The notes under the pieces were generated by a model that worked only from the letters and a program-made list of their open reading frames with translations, was not told where the DNA came from and did not search any database. A program made the position numbers and the translations under genes. From assembly GCF_003626695.1 (NCBI RefSeq), contig NZ_RBAH01000019.1, positions 1 through 64,000 of the forward strand: DNA of 64,000 nucleotides. Direction: 5' to 3'. The stretch comes from Paenibacillus ginsengarvi (lineage in GTDB: Bacteria > Bacillota > Bacilli > Paenibacillales > NBRC-103111). Shown here in pieces: positions 15,999-24,251 of the stretch (the first letter of the stretch is position 1; each line of letters begins with the position of its first letter).

Positions 15999-17921
15999 GT
16001 GGTGATGATGATGTTAAAGTCCAGGGCCGCTCTGCCGCTCTTGTCGTTCCTCTGCATCGTAATGCTGCTGATCGGTTTTACGGGCAAGTCGCTCTCCGGG
16101 ACGCAGGACAGAACGGCGAGCGCGGCGCAATCTTCGGCGGGGGCGGAACAGGCTTCCTATATCCAGCAGTACGTGTTTCCGAAAGATAAGGTGGTCGATG
16201 TAAAAGTCACCATCGATCCGCAAGATTTTCAGGATATGCTGGACAATGCTTCCGCAGAGGAAATGAAAACCGCTTCGGTCGATTATAACGGCGTTCATTT
16301 CGATAATATCGGCATCCGTGCGAAGGGCAACCTCAGCCTGCGGAGCGTCGTGAATTCGGACTCGGACCGGTATAGCTTCAAGCTTTCCTTCGATGAATAT
16401 TTAACGAACCAAACGTTTTACGGCATTAGCAAAATCAACTTGAACAACAATTACAGCGACCCTACGTATATGCGCGAGTTTTTGACGTATGAGCTGGCCG
16501 CCGAGATGGGACTTCCCACACCGGGAGTTTCCTACGTGAATGTGTACGTAAACGGCGAGCTGTGGGGCTTTTATTTGGCCGTCGAGCAGATCGGGGATTC
16601 TTATCTTCAGCGCCACTTCGGCAATTCTTACGGAGCGCTGTACAAAGCCGAAATGAACGGCAATGGCGGCGACCTAATATGGAGAGATAATGACCTAGAC
16701 TCTTATCCGGCCCTCGTGCAGAAGTCGAAGAGCTCAAACGATGACATTTTACTGAGCATGCTGGATGAGCTGAATAACGGCACCGATTACGAAAAGGTAC
16801 TGGATGTGGAGGAAGCGCTCAAATACGTAGCCCTGAACGTCGTTACGCAAAATACGGACAGCTATCTGGGCTCAAACAAGCAGAACTACTATTTGTACGA
16901 AAATAAAGGCGTGTTCTCGGTGCTGCCGTGGGATTACAACATGGCGTTCGGCGGCCTCGGCAATTCGTCCCTGCTGATCGACGAACCGACACAGGGAGCG
17001 GTCGCCGAGCGGCCGTTAATCGCCAAACTGCTTGAGGTGGATGCTTACAAGGAGCTTTACCACAGCCTGATTCGCACCGCTATCGAAGACTATTTATCGA
17101 ACGACCGGTTCGAGGCTCGCGTGCAGCAGTTGAACGAGCTCATCTCCGGTTACGTCGAGCAGGACCCGCGGCCGTTCAGCTCGTACGATCAGTATAAAAG
17201 CGGGCTGACGCAGCTGATTTCCGGCAATGCGAGCCGCGTAAGCAACTATGCGCAGCAGCTCGACGGCACGCTCCCCTCTTCCGGCAACGGAAGCGGCAGC
17301 GGGATGGGCGGCCCCGGCGGCATGGGTGACGGAGGCGGCTTCGGCGGGAACCGGCAAGGCGGACGCGGAGGAGGCGGCGGCGCTCCCGCAGGAGCCGGGG
17401 CGATCGCAGCGCCGGCCGGGCAGAACGGCTTCGTCCGGACCGCCGCCGCGGAAGGCGGGAACGGGCAGCAGCCGAACGGGCAGCAAGCTCCGAACGGGCA
17501 GCAAGCCCCGAACGGGCAGCAGGCCCAAAACGGGCAGCAGGCCCAAAACGGGCAGCAGGCCCCGAGCGGGCAGCAGGCTCCCAACGGGCAGCAAGTCCCG
17601 AACGGGCAGCTGGCTCCCAACGGGCAGCAAGTCCCGAACGGGCAGCAAGTCCCGAACGGGCAGCTGGCCCCCGACGGTCAGCAGGGCCAAAACGGTGGTC
17701 AAGATCAGATGCGGCCCGGCGGCGGAGGGTTTGGCCAAGGCGGCATGGGCGGGCCGCCAGGGGGCATGGGCGGTGGACCAGGCGGTATGTTCGGGATGGG
17801 AAACCAGTCGAAGGTCAATACGGAAGCCAATCTCAAGGAAGCGTATCTGGTTGCCGGGATGCTCGTCCTGCTGCTGCTCGCCAGTGTGTTTGTCGCCAAG
17901 TTCAGACGCAGACGGCTTTAA
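15999..17921 (+). CDS. CotH kinase family protein with C-terminal NGQQ repeats and membrane anchor
   Basis: After an N-terminal signal or anchor helix (about 8-30), the CotH kinase fold spans about 55-420: IRAKGNLSLRS with YSFKLSFD (nucleotide loop and lysine), NVVTQNTDSYLGSNKQNYYLY (catalytic loop) and LPWDYNMAFGG (metal-binding aspartate). CotH kinases phosphorylate secreted or spore-coat proteins. A Gly-rich linker, about 13 six-residue NGQQ(A/V)P-like repeats (17458-17700), a second Gly/Met-rich stretch and a C-terminal helix with FRRRRL follow. The start is uncertain: GTG 15999 opens the frame, while ATG 16011 is better spaced from GGTGGTG. Confidence 0.88.
   Translation: MVMMMLKSRAALPLLSFLCIVMLLIGFTGKSLSGTQDRTASAAQSSAGAEQASYIQQYVFPKDKVVDVKVTIDPQDFQDMLDNASAEEMKTASVDYNGVHFDNIGIRAKGNLSLRSVVNSDSDRYSFKLSFDEYLTNQTFYGISKINLNNNYSDPTYMREFLTYELAAEMGLPTPGVSYVNVYVNGELWGFYLAVEQIGDSYLQRHFGNSYGALYKAEMNGNGGDLIWRDNDLDSYPALVQKSKSSNDDILLSMLDELNNGTDYEKVLDVEEALKYVALNVVTQNTDSYLGSNKQNYYLYENKGVFSVLPWDYNMAFGGLGNSSLLIDEPTQGAVAERPLIAKLLEVDAYKELYHSLIRTAIEDYLSNDRFEARVQQLNELISGYVEQDPRPFSSYDQYKSGLTQLISGNASRVSNYAQQLDGTLPSSGNGSGSGMGGPGGMGDGGGFGGNRQGGRGGGGGAPAGAGAIAAPAGQNGFVRTAAAEGGNGQQPNGQQAPNGQQAPNGQQAQNGQQAQNGQQAPSGQQAPNGQQVPNGQLAPNGQQVPNGQQVPNGQLAPDGQQGQNGGQDQMRPGGGGFGQGGMGGPPGGMGGGPGGMFGMGNQSKVNTEANLKEAYLVAGMLVLLLLASVFVAKFRRRRL
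17458..17700 (+). repeat. 18-bp tandem repeat array coding for NGQQ hexapeptides
   Basis: About thirteen imperfect 18-bp units (AACGGGCAGCAAGCTCCG type) code for NGQQAP, NGQQVP, NGQLAP and similar hexapeptides within the CotH gene. In-phase repeats of this type may change length between strains and form a flexible stalk between kinase and membrane anchor. Confidence 0.9.
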
Positions 17922-17948
17922 TGGACAGTTATTCTGATTTTTGCGAGA

Positions 17949-18036
17949 GGGCCTCGTGGCCTCGCTCGAACTTCGTCTCCCATCGACAGATGTCGCCGGT
18001 GGGGCGCAGTTCAGCGAAGGACGAGGCCCTTTTTTA
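17949..18036 (+). terminator. terminator of the VTC-DUF4956-CotH operon
   Basis: GGGCCTCGT (17949-17957) pairs with ACGAGGCCC (18021-18029), followed by seven T. The long loop contains further pairing segments. It lies 28 bases past the CotH stop. Confidence 0.75.
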
Positions 18037-18060
18037 TACAGCAGCAACTTTATCTATGAC

Positions 18061-18915
18061 TCACCGTTTCCCCAATCCAGTCCCGCTCCAAAACCGGTCG
18101 ATAACCTCTACGAACTTGTCGGGCTCCTCCGTATGCGGGGAGTGATTGCTTTCCTCGAATACCGTCAACTCCGAACCGGGAATAAGCCTGTGCAGCTCTT
18201 CCGAGAAACGAACCGGGCATTGCGAATCGTGCCTCCCGCATAAAATCAATGATGGCGTGCGAATATCCGGCAAACGTTCGCGAATATCGTAGTCGTACAA
18301 GTGACGGTTGTAATAGTCCAGCCTGCTCTGAACAACCTTTCCGCTGCTCGGCTTGGCAAAGTATTCGTCCCATTTGTCCGGGCGGTATAGCGACATTTCC
18401 ACCCACTCCCGGCCTGCGGCCCCTTTCGCTTCGGCACTGGTTTCCGGACTGCGCAGAATGGCGAATAGCTGCCGGAGCCGAGCATTTTGCGGATGATCGC
18501 GGCAATAAATACTGTCCGGATCGGACATATACGCATACGAAGCGGCCGCTCCTGCCACGACCAGCTTAATCAGTCGCTCCGGATATAGGATTCCGTATAG
18601 AAGCCCGAGCATACCGCCCGTCGAATGACCCGCGAATGACCACCTTTGCAGCCCAAGCGCTTCCCGAATCGCCTCCAGATCGTGGACGGACGCCTCCATA
18701 CTCAAATCGTGCTCGTCCGCCGCCCGGTCCGTCTGGCCGCAGCCCTTAAGATTGACCAAAAAAACTTGACGGCCGGCTGCGAACCGGTCGGCGAACGTGT
18801 TCCCTTTTTCCGTAAAGGCGCTGTAATAGTGTGTCACGCAAACCGGGTCGCCTTGCCCTGCGGTAAACAGTTCGAATATGCCGCGCGTGGTTCTCATCAT
18901 CATTTTTTGCCACAT
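18061..18915 (-). CDS. alpha/beta hydrolase
   Basis: A 284-residue cytoplasmic alpha/beta hydrolase with the nucleophile elbow GHSTGG (96-101, serine 98), an oxyanion region near THYYSAF, a strand-end acid in LILCGRHDSQCP and the catalytic histidine in EESNHSPHTEEP. The layout resembles proline iminopeptidase or meta-cleavage hydrolase-type enzymes, but the substrate cannot be assigned. The ATG at 18915 follows GTAGGAGG. The gene stands alone, divergent from the next plus-strand gene. Confidence 0.85.
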   Translation of the reverse strand: MWQKMMMRTTRGIFELFTAGQGDPVCVTHYYSAFTEKGNTFADRFAAGRQVFLVNLKGCGQTDRAADEHDLSMEASVHDLEAIREALGLQRWSFAGHSTGGMLGLLYGILYPERLIKLVVAGAAASYAYMSDPDSIYCRDHPQNARLRQLFAILRSPETSAEAKGAAGREWVEMSLYRPDKWDEYFAKPSSGKVVQSRLDYYNRHLYDYDIRERLPDIRTPSLILCGRHDSQCPVRFSEELHRLIPGSELTVFEESNHSPHTEEPDKFVEVIDRFWSGTGLGKR

Positions 18916-19048
18916 AAGCTCGCCTCCTACAGTTTCCAGTATATGGGCCGTTGGGCGACATCGGAAATGCCGAATGCTGATATGCGGTTATGCACCAAAC
19001 GTATATCGAAAAGCAAACGTTTTTTGTAACCAAATTTCAATTACATAA

Positions 19049-19077
19049 TTGATTATTTATCGTTACAGTTATATAAT
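19049..19077 (+). promoter_or_regulatory. sigma-A promoter for the 19111 gene and probably def
   Basis: TTGATT (19049-19054), 17 bp, TATAAT (19072-19077), followed after about 20 bases by the GGGAG ribosome binding site of the gene starting at 19111. Confidence 0.75.
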
Positions 19078-19110
19078 CAAAACACAAAAGTGAATGCGGG
19101 AGATGATTTT

Positions 19111-19731
19111 ATGCCGGAGCCTACAGCGGTAAGCTCTTCGCTTGACGAATTGTCCGAAGGTATGGCCGCCTTCGAGGAGGAGCTCGCGGACGAGATCGGG
19201 GAACTCGCCAAACGGCGCGATTGGCAGGGCATTCAGGAACGGACCGATTATGCCAAACAAATCCGGACGTTTGCCCACAAAATTATGGCGCTTAAGGAAG
19301 AATGGGATCGCTTGAACGGTCTGGACGATTCCGAACCCACCGCTGCCGAAGACGATACCGACCAATTGCCGGTGACCGCACGCACGCGCTGGGAGAAGAT
19401 CGGGGACAAAATCCGCGTGCAAACCGAAGGCGGACGCACGGCCTATTCGAATATTATTCCGGTTTGGCTGTTTAAAGAGCTGGCCCTTGCCGCTCTTGCA
19501 CAAATCCGGGCGAACGGTTATGTGAAAACGGCCGATGTGCTAAGCGGCAAGCTCGACACGATCGTGGAGAAAAGCGAGTACAAACGCGCCCCGCGCCTGC
19601 CGGTATACGTTACATTCAAGGTACTGGTCAAGGAAGGCGTATTCGAGAACCCCGACCGCAACACACACCGATATACGCTAGTCGGAGGCAACGAGCAGCT
19701 GCTTCACCGCTTTTTGGGGGAGCTAGGGTGA
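19111..19731 (+). CDS. hypothetical protein with predicted winged-helix C-terminus
   Basis: This 206-residue acidic protein was not recognised. Residues 1-70 look like a helical coiled coil (SLDELSEGMAAFEEELADEIGEL, then basic KQIRTFAHKIMALKEEW). Residues about 95-206 include TRWEKIGDKIRVQTEGGRTAYSNIIPVW and a C-terminal segment (LPVYVTFKVLVKEGVFENPDRNTHRYTL) that reads like a winged helix. ATG 19111 is well spaced from GGGAG; GTG 19090 is an alternative. It precedes def by 74 bp on the same strand, so cotranscription is possible. A DNA-binding or regulatory role is only a guess. Confidence 0.75.
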   Translation: MPEPTAVSSSLDELSEGMAAFEEELADEIGELAKRRDWQGIQERTDYAKQIRTFAHKIMALKEEWDRLNGLDDSEPTAAEDDTDQLPVTARTRWEKIGDKIRVQTEGGRTAYSNIIPVWLFKELALAALAQIRANGYVKTADVLSGKLDTIVEKSEYKRAPRLPVYVTFKVLVKEGVFENPDRNTHRYTLVGGNEQLLHRFLGELG

Positions 19732-19805
19732 ACGAGCGAGCTGCGGGCGGGGGCTGCCATTAAGAGACTTTTCGAATTACCATACATCAAGGAGTGTGAA
19801 AACAG

Positions 19806-20327
19806 ATGGCCGAGCGTATGATCCGTCAGATCGGAGATCCGGTCTTGCGGCAGTCTTGCAAGCCTGTACCCGCCGTTACGGCGAACGTGATCAAATTGTT
19901 AAACGATTTGGCGGATACCATCCATTCGGGAGAAAACCGGGCGGGACTAGCTGCGCCGCAAATCGGCATCGCCAAACGGGTGGCGGTCGTCGATTACGGT
20001 ACCGGACTGATCGAGCTTATTAATCCGGTAATCGTCGAGCGATCCGGCGAACAGACGGGAGCGGAAGGCTGCTTGTCCATTCCCGGCGTCTACGGCTTTG
20101 TGAAACGCGCGCAGTACGTCAAGGTGAAGACACTGGATCGCGCGGGGAATGTCACGTACGTGGAGGGAACGGACAATGTCGCCGTTTGCCTGCAGCATGA
20201 AATCGACCATTTGGACGGTGTCCTTTATATCGATCACGTCAAGAAAGGGCAGCTGTTCAACGAGCATAATGACAAGCCGATTGACGTCCTGAAAATGATC
20301 CGCATGTCGCGGAATCCGGAATTTTAA
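19806..20327 (+). CDS. def: peptide deformylase
   Basis: All three signature motifs are present: GLAAPQIG (47-54), EGCLSIP (87-93, metal ligand C89) and QHEIDHLDG (130-138, ligands H131 and H135, catalytic E132). At 173 residues it fits the deformylase family that removes the N-formyl group from new proteins. ATG 19806 follows AAGGAG. Its usual partner fmt is not adjacent, so this may be a second, stand-alone def copy. A terminator follows at 20415. Confidence 0.96.
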   Translation: MAERMIRQIGDPVLRQSCKPVPAVTANVIKLLNDLADTIHSGENRAGLAAPQIGIAKRVAVVDYGTGLIELINPVIVERSGEQTGAEGCLSIPGVYGFVKRAQYVKVKTLDRAGNVTYVEGTDNVAVCLQHEIDHLDGVLYIDHVKKGQLFNEHNDKPIDVLKMIRMSRNPEF

Positions 20328-20414
20328 TAAATTGTCTCTTCCCTCTTGCGGACGGCTACTCTCTGTATTAAGATGAGTGCATTGCAACAGCAAAACGTTA
20401 ATCGTGTGAAGCAC

Positions 20415-20456
20415 ACACCGCTCGGACCCTCTTAGGGACGATGCGGTGTTTTTTAT
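20415..20456 (+). terminator. terminator between def and the VSR-like gene
   Basis: ACACCGC (20415-20421) pairs with GCGGTGT (20443-20449), with CCCT/AGGG pairing inside, then TTTTTT. It ends def transcription. Since a promoter-like TTGCGG-N17-TAAGAT lies just upstream (about 20349-20377), it could also act as a leader attenuator for the next gene. Confidence 0.7.
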
Positions 20457-20471
20457 TTCATAAAGAGGGAG

Positions 20472-21047
20472 TTGATTCCGCTGACGGTCGAAACTGCGTA
20501 CACCGCTTTTCTGCTGCGGTATCAGGAGAAGCGATCGGGGGAAAGCGGGCGCAGGCTGCAAGAAGGACTTGGCCATGCGGAGAAGCTTTTTCTCGGCAGC
20601 GTCTGGTGGCCGGCCGTCGGCCATTTCGACCATTTGCACCCGGAATATGAGGTTTATGACTTCAAGGACGGCACGCGCTTTCTCGATTTTGCCTATCTTC
20701 GTGAGCCGTTTCAAGTTTGCTTCGAGTTGGACGGTTACGGCCCTCATCTGCGGGATACGAGCCGCTGGCAGTTCGCGGACCAGCTGTGGCGGCAAAATCA
20801 TCTCGTCATCGAGGGCTGGAAAGTCATCCGCTTCGCCTATGACGACATTCAGGACAAACCTCGCCGCTGCCAACAGCTCATTCAGCAGCTTCTGGGGAAA
20901 TGGTTCGGGGACGACATAAGAAATAGCCCCAAGTTGACGCTTAAGCAAAGAGAAATTATCCGGTTCGCCATTCATGCAGGACGGCCGATTCGCCGGGGGA
21001 AGTATGCCGACAGCTCGAAATCAGCGATCGGCATGCAAGGGAGTTGA
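20472..21047 (+). CDS. VSR/DUF559-like endonuclease-domain protein
   Basis: The 191-residue protein has a central restriction-endonuclease-like core: FLDFAYLREPFQVCFELDGYGPHLRD (an acidic active-site-like strand pair with E and D), then DQLWRQNHLVIEGWKVIRFAYDDIQDKPRRC, the C-terminal half of VSR/DUF559 folds. About 35 extra C-terminal residues (LTLKQREIIRFAIHAGRPIRRGKYAD) may form a helix-turn-helix. The start is unclear: TTG 20472 touches the AGAGGGAG site, and CTG 20481 is better spaced but rare. No methylase is nearby, so this is not an ordinary restriction pair. Confidence 0.72.
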   Translation: MIPLTVETAYTAFLLRYQEKRSGESGRRLQEGLGHAEKLFLGSVWWPAVGHFDHLHPEYEVYDFKDGTRFLDFAYLREPFQVCFELDGYGPHLRDTSRWQFADQLWRQNHLVIEGWKVIRFAYDDIQDKPRRCQQLIQQLLGKWFGDDIRNSPKLTLKQREIIRFAIHAGRPIRRGKYADSSKSAIGMQGS

Positions 21048-21199
21048 TGTACCAATTGGTTGAGGCCGACCTGCTCGTACCGGCTACAGGATCGCAGCGT
21101 ATCCGGTCATACCGACTAAAGCCGAATGCCCCCCTGTTCCATATATAAGCAGCGTGTCCAGAACCGCAGATCCTTCAAATGCGGCTGCACGAAAAAAAA

Positions 21200-21389
21200 C
21201 TAACGGAATAAACTTCCGTTAGCATCATGAAAAACAAACTACATTTAGCAATAAAAGAACTGTATTCCGTTATTTGCGATAAAGTCGCGCCGTTCGCCCG
21301 AATAGGGCGCTCTTAACGGAACACAGTTCCTTTATTTTCGGGAAATACCCGGGAAATAATGCATTAACGGAAATAAATTCCGCTAATGC
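21200..21389. repeat. cluster of palindromic TTAACGGAA-type intergenic repeats
   Basis: Three related inverted repeats lie together. Element 1: CTAACGGAA (21200-21208) with TTCCGTTAG (21214-21222). Element 2: about 20-bp arms at 21254-21273 (AAGAACTGTATTCCGTTA) and 21312-21332 (TAACGGAACACAGTTCCTT), enclosing a smaller hairpin CGCCC/GGGCG (21295-21309). Element 3: GCATTAACGGAA (21361-21372) with TTCCGCTAATGC (21378-21389). The shared core is TAACGGAA/TTCCGTTA. The 21048-21520 gap holds no gene. The elements look like a short REP/MITE-like interspersed family. Confidence 0.75.
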
Positions 21390-21520
21390 AGGCAGCCATC
21401 ACCTGAAAAGGATGAATAGTGACAATGACCCGACCACTCACCCTTACCGCCACTCCCCCCTCCTCCTACCCCAGCCACGAGCGCATCTTGCTCAGGCGAA
21501 CGGCGCCATAAACGAGCAGC

Positions 21521-22144
21521 TCAGGAAATGGCAAACGGCGCGAGCCGCACCAGCTCCTGACGGGTACCGATCGCCATAACCGGCTCCGCCCCCGGAGTCA
21601 TCCATTCCAGCACGCGCAGCACGTGCTCTTCCGCGGTCGTCACGCATCCGGCCGAGCCGGAGAACGGGGAGCTCCATATATGAAAGAAAATAGCGCTCCC
21701 CCGTCCTTGCACGATAGGGTCTTCGTTGTACCGGATCACCGCCGCTTTGCGATATACCGGGATCGCCAGCCGCTCGAACGATGACCAGCGCTTGGCCGGA
21801 TCGCCGTCAAAACGAACCCATTGGTTATAGTCGGGCGAATGCGGATCATCCACCCAATAATCCTGATCGTTTGCGAGACGATACGGCCACGCTCCGGCCG
21901 GCTTCGGCTCGGCGCCAAAGCCGGTGCCCATCCGAAAACGCCCGGCCGGCGTTTTCCCGTCTCCCTCCCGTTTCAGCAGCGATAGTCCGCTATGCCCGAT
22001 CGCAGCCGGAACGTCTCCGGCCAATCGCCAATCGGCAGTCTCCGCCTGCCTCTCCCACATCGTCAGCCGCGCTTGAACCGAAACGTAGTCCGGGGATTCG
22101 ACTACAAGCAGCTGACGCGTACGTTCGATGCCGCATACTTCCAC
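21521..22144 (-). CDS. L,D-transpeptidase (YkuD) family protein
   Basis: The YkuD active-site segment is FFHIWSSPFSGSAGCVTT, with the histidine and the catalytic cysteine 12 residues later. Upstream GDGKTPAGRFRMGTGFG is the usual substrate-side strand. The length of about 207 residues and the lack of a signal peptide match the small cytoplasmic-looking YkuD/ErfK subgroup rather than LysM-linked spore enzymes. Such enzymes form 3-3 peptide cross-links or attach proteins to peptidoglycan. GTG 22144 has proper spacing to GAGGAGGG, while ATG 22150 nearly touches it. Divergent from the FAD oxidoreductase operon. Confidence 0.85.
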   Translation of the reverse strand: MEVCGIERTRQLLVVESPDYVSVQARLTMWERQAETADWRLAGDVPAAIGHSGLSLLKREGDGKTPAGRFRMGTGFGAEPKPAGAWPYRLANDQDYWVDDPHSPDYNQWVRFDGDPAKRWSSFERLAIPVYRKAAVIRYNEDPIVQGRGSAIFFHIWSSPFSGSAGCVTTAEEHVLRVLEWMTPGAEPVMAIGTRQELVRLAPFAIS

Positions 22145-22383
22145 GCTCATTCCCTCCTCTAATCATGCACCGAACCGGACTTCCGGCCCGCCAACCGCTC
22201 ATGAACCCAGTATAGATGAATTTTCGCAATATGCCGAACACCGACACCGATATATGTATTGTCCGATCCGCCAAAAAAGCACCGCAATCGCAGCGACGAT
22301 TCGGTTCAAACCTGCATCCGCAGACAGCCGGCCAGATCCGGCGGAAAATCGCCCCATCATTCCCGAATGAGGACACTCCACAG

Positions 22384-22412
22384 TTGGCATCAGCTCAAAT
22401 TTGGAATAAAAT
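22384..22412 (+). promoter_or_regulatory. sigma-A promoter upstream of the FAD oxidoreductase operon
   Basis: TTGGCA (22384-22389), 17 bp, TAAAAT (22407-22412). The leader to the ATG at 22623 is about 200 bases and holds no recognised riboswitch. The rest of 22145-22622 shows no gene. Confidence 0.55.
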
Positions 22413-22622
22413 GCCGCCTTTGCTTGGCCACACCACGGTATCCCCTTCTTCACCGCCGAAAAAAACGGCGAAAGTACCAAAAAAGGTCATAGCATTGCAT
22501 AGGATTGCCGCTTCGTTTCTCATACAATAAACTTATCTATGCCTTTCCCATCGCGGGTACCATTCGCTTTGGCGGAAGATCGACATGGAAATGACATTAC
22601 CGGCAAAAAAGGAGTCGAACCG

Positions 22623-24197
22623 ATGAATCGTCATCTTCACGCGGATATCGTTATTATTGGAGGAGGCACCGGAGGCACCGCCGCAGCGCTGGCGGCAGCC
22701 CGTATGGGACGCTCCGTTATTATGACCGAGGAAACCGACTGGATCGGCGGCCAGCTCACAAGCCAAGCCGTTCCGCCCGACGAGCATCCCTGGATCGAGC
22801 AGTTCGGCAGCACCCGCAGCTACCGCCAGTTCCGGAACGGGGTACGTGCCTATTACCGCGACCATTTCCCGCTTACGCCGGAAGCCCGCGCCAATGACCG
22901 GCTGAACCCGGGCGGCGGCGGCGTCAGCCGGCTGTGCCACGAGTTCCGCACCGCCCATGCCGTGCTGCTTCAGATGCTGGCGCCCTTCGTGCATAGCGGC
23001 AAGCTTACCATATTGACCCGCCACGCCATCGAATCGGCGGAAACCGAAGGCGACCGCGTCGTCTCGGCCGTCGTGCTGAACCGGGACACCGGCAACCGCA
23101 TTACGCTGACCGCGCCTTATTTCCTCGATGCAACCGAATGCGGGGATATGCTGCCGATGACCGGCACCGAATATGTGACCGGCGCGGAATCGCAAGCGCA
23201 AACCGGCGAGCCCCATGCGCTGGAAGGGGAAGCGGACCCGCTCGACATGCAGGGCTTCACCCATTGCTTCGCGATGGACTACATCGAGGGCGAAGACTTT
23301 ACGATCGACCGTCCGGCCCAGTATGACTTCTGGCGCGATTACAAGGCCGACTTCTGGCCGGACAAGCTGCTCAGCTGGACGGGCGTTCGTCCGCATACGC
23401 TGGAAACGGTGCAGTACGAGCTGTTCCCCGGAACGGACCGGTATTCACTGTTCCATTACCGGCAAATCGTAGAGAAGTCTCATTTCGTGCCGGGTACGTT
23501 CGCAGGCAATGCGACGCTCGTCAACTGGCCGCAGAACGACTACTGGCTCGGCCCGGTATTCGAGGTCAGCGAAGAAGAGCGCGCGAAGCATCTCGAGGGC
23601 GCTCGGCAGCTCAGCCTGTCGCTGCTGTACTGGCTGCAAACGGAAGCTCCGCGTCCCGACGGCAAACAAGGCTATCCGGGCTTGCGTCTGCGTCCCGACA
23701 TCGTCGGCACCGAAGACGGTCTCGCGATGTATCCGTACATTCGCGAAGCGCGCCGCATCAAAGCCGAATTTACCGTCCTTGAGCAGCATGTGGCTACCGC
23801 GTGCCGTCCCGACGGCAAAGCCGAAACGTTTGACGACTCCGTCGGAATTGGCTGCTACCGGATCGACCTGCATCCGAGCACGTCCGGCCGCCATTATATC
23901 GATATTTCGTCGCTGCCGTTCCAAATTCCGCTCGGGGCGCTCATTCCGGTGCGCATGAACAATTTGCTGCCGGCCTGCAAAAACCTCGGCGTAACGCACA
24001 TTACAAACGGCTGCTACCGGCTCCATCCGGTCGAATGGAACATTGGCGAAGCCGCCGGTTATTTGGCCGCCTACTGTCTGGAACGCGGCATTTCTCCGCG
24101 CGCCGTGCGCGGCACGAAGCCGGAGCTCGAGCAGTTCCAGCAATTGCTTGCGCGCGAAGGCATCGAGCTTTCCTGGCCGGTAACTCGCCCGGTGTGA
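22623..24197 (+). CDS. FAD-dependent oxidoreductase
   Basis: The 524-residue protein starts with a Rossmann FAD motif (ADIVIIGGGTGGTAAALAAAR, about 7-27) and TEETDWIGGQLTSQ, the pattern of the FAD_oxidored family that includes so-called xanthan lyase-like enzymes. FLDATECGDMLPM and the C-terminal CKNLGVTHITNGCYRLHPVEWNIGEAAGYLA (second FAD contact) complete the fold. ATG 22623 follows AAAAGGAG. A Gfo/Idh/MocA dehydrogenase follows on the same strand after 54 bp, so the pair probably acts on a sugar or cyclitol. The substrate is not identifiable. Confidence 0.88.
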   Translation: MNRHLHADIVIIGGGTGGTAAALAAARMGRSVIMTEETDWIGGQLTSQAVPPDEHPWIEQFGSTRSYRQFRNGVRAYYRDHFPLTPEARANDRLNPGGGGVSRLCHEFRTAHAVLLQMLAPFVHSGKLTILTRHAIESAETEGDRVVSAVVLNRDTGNRITLTAPYFLDATECGDMLPMTGTEYVTGAESQAQTGEPHALEGEADPLDMQGFTHCFAMDYIEGEDFTIDRPAQYDFWRDYKADFWPDKLLSWTGVRPHTLETVQYELFPGTDRYSLFHYRQIVEKSHFVPGTFAGNATLVNWPQNDYWLGPVFEVSEEERAKHLEGARQLSLSLLYWLQTEAPRPDGKQGYPGLRLRPDIVGTEDGLAMYPYIREARRIKAEFTVLEQHVATACRPDGKAETFDDSVGIGCYRIDLHPSTSGRHYIDISSLPFQIPLGALIPVRMNNLLPACKNLGVTHITNGCYRLHPVEWNIGEAAGYLAAYCLERGISPRAVRGTKPELEQFQQLLAREGIELSWPVTRPV

Positions 24198-24251
24198 CCT
24201 GTACTATTTTAAGAAAGAATGCCATTACAACTCCAAAATGAGGTGTTAGCT

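Noticed and set aside
17458..17700. Regular short DNA repeats as a CRISPR array
   Set aside because: The 18-bp units are adjacent, in frame and code for hexapeptides; no spacers and no cas genes.
22526..22540. CATACAAT as a sigma-E promoter for the FAD oxidoreductase
   Set aside because: No matching -35 at the right distance, and a better sigma-A promoter lies upstream at 22384.
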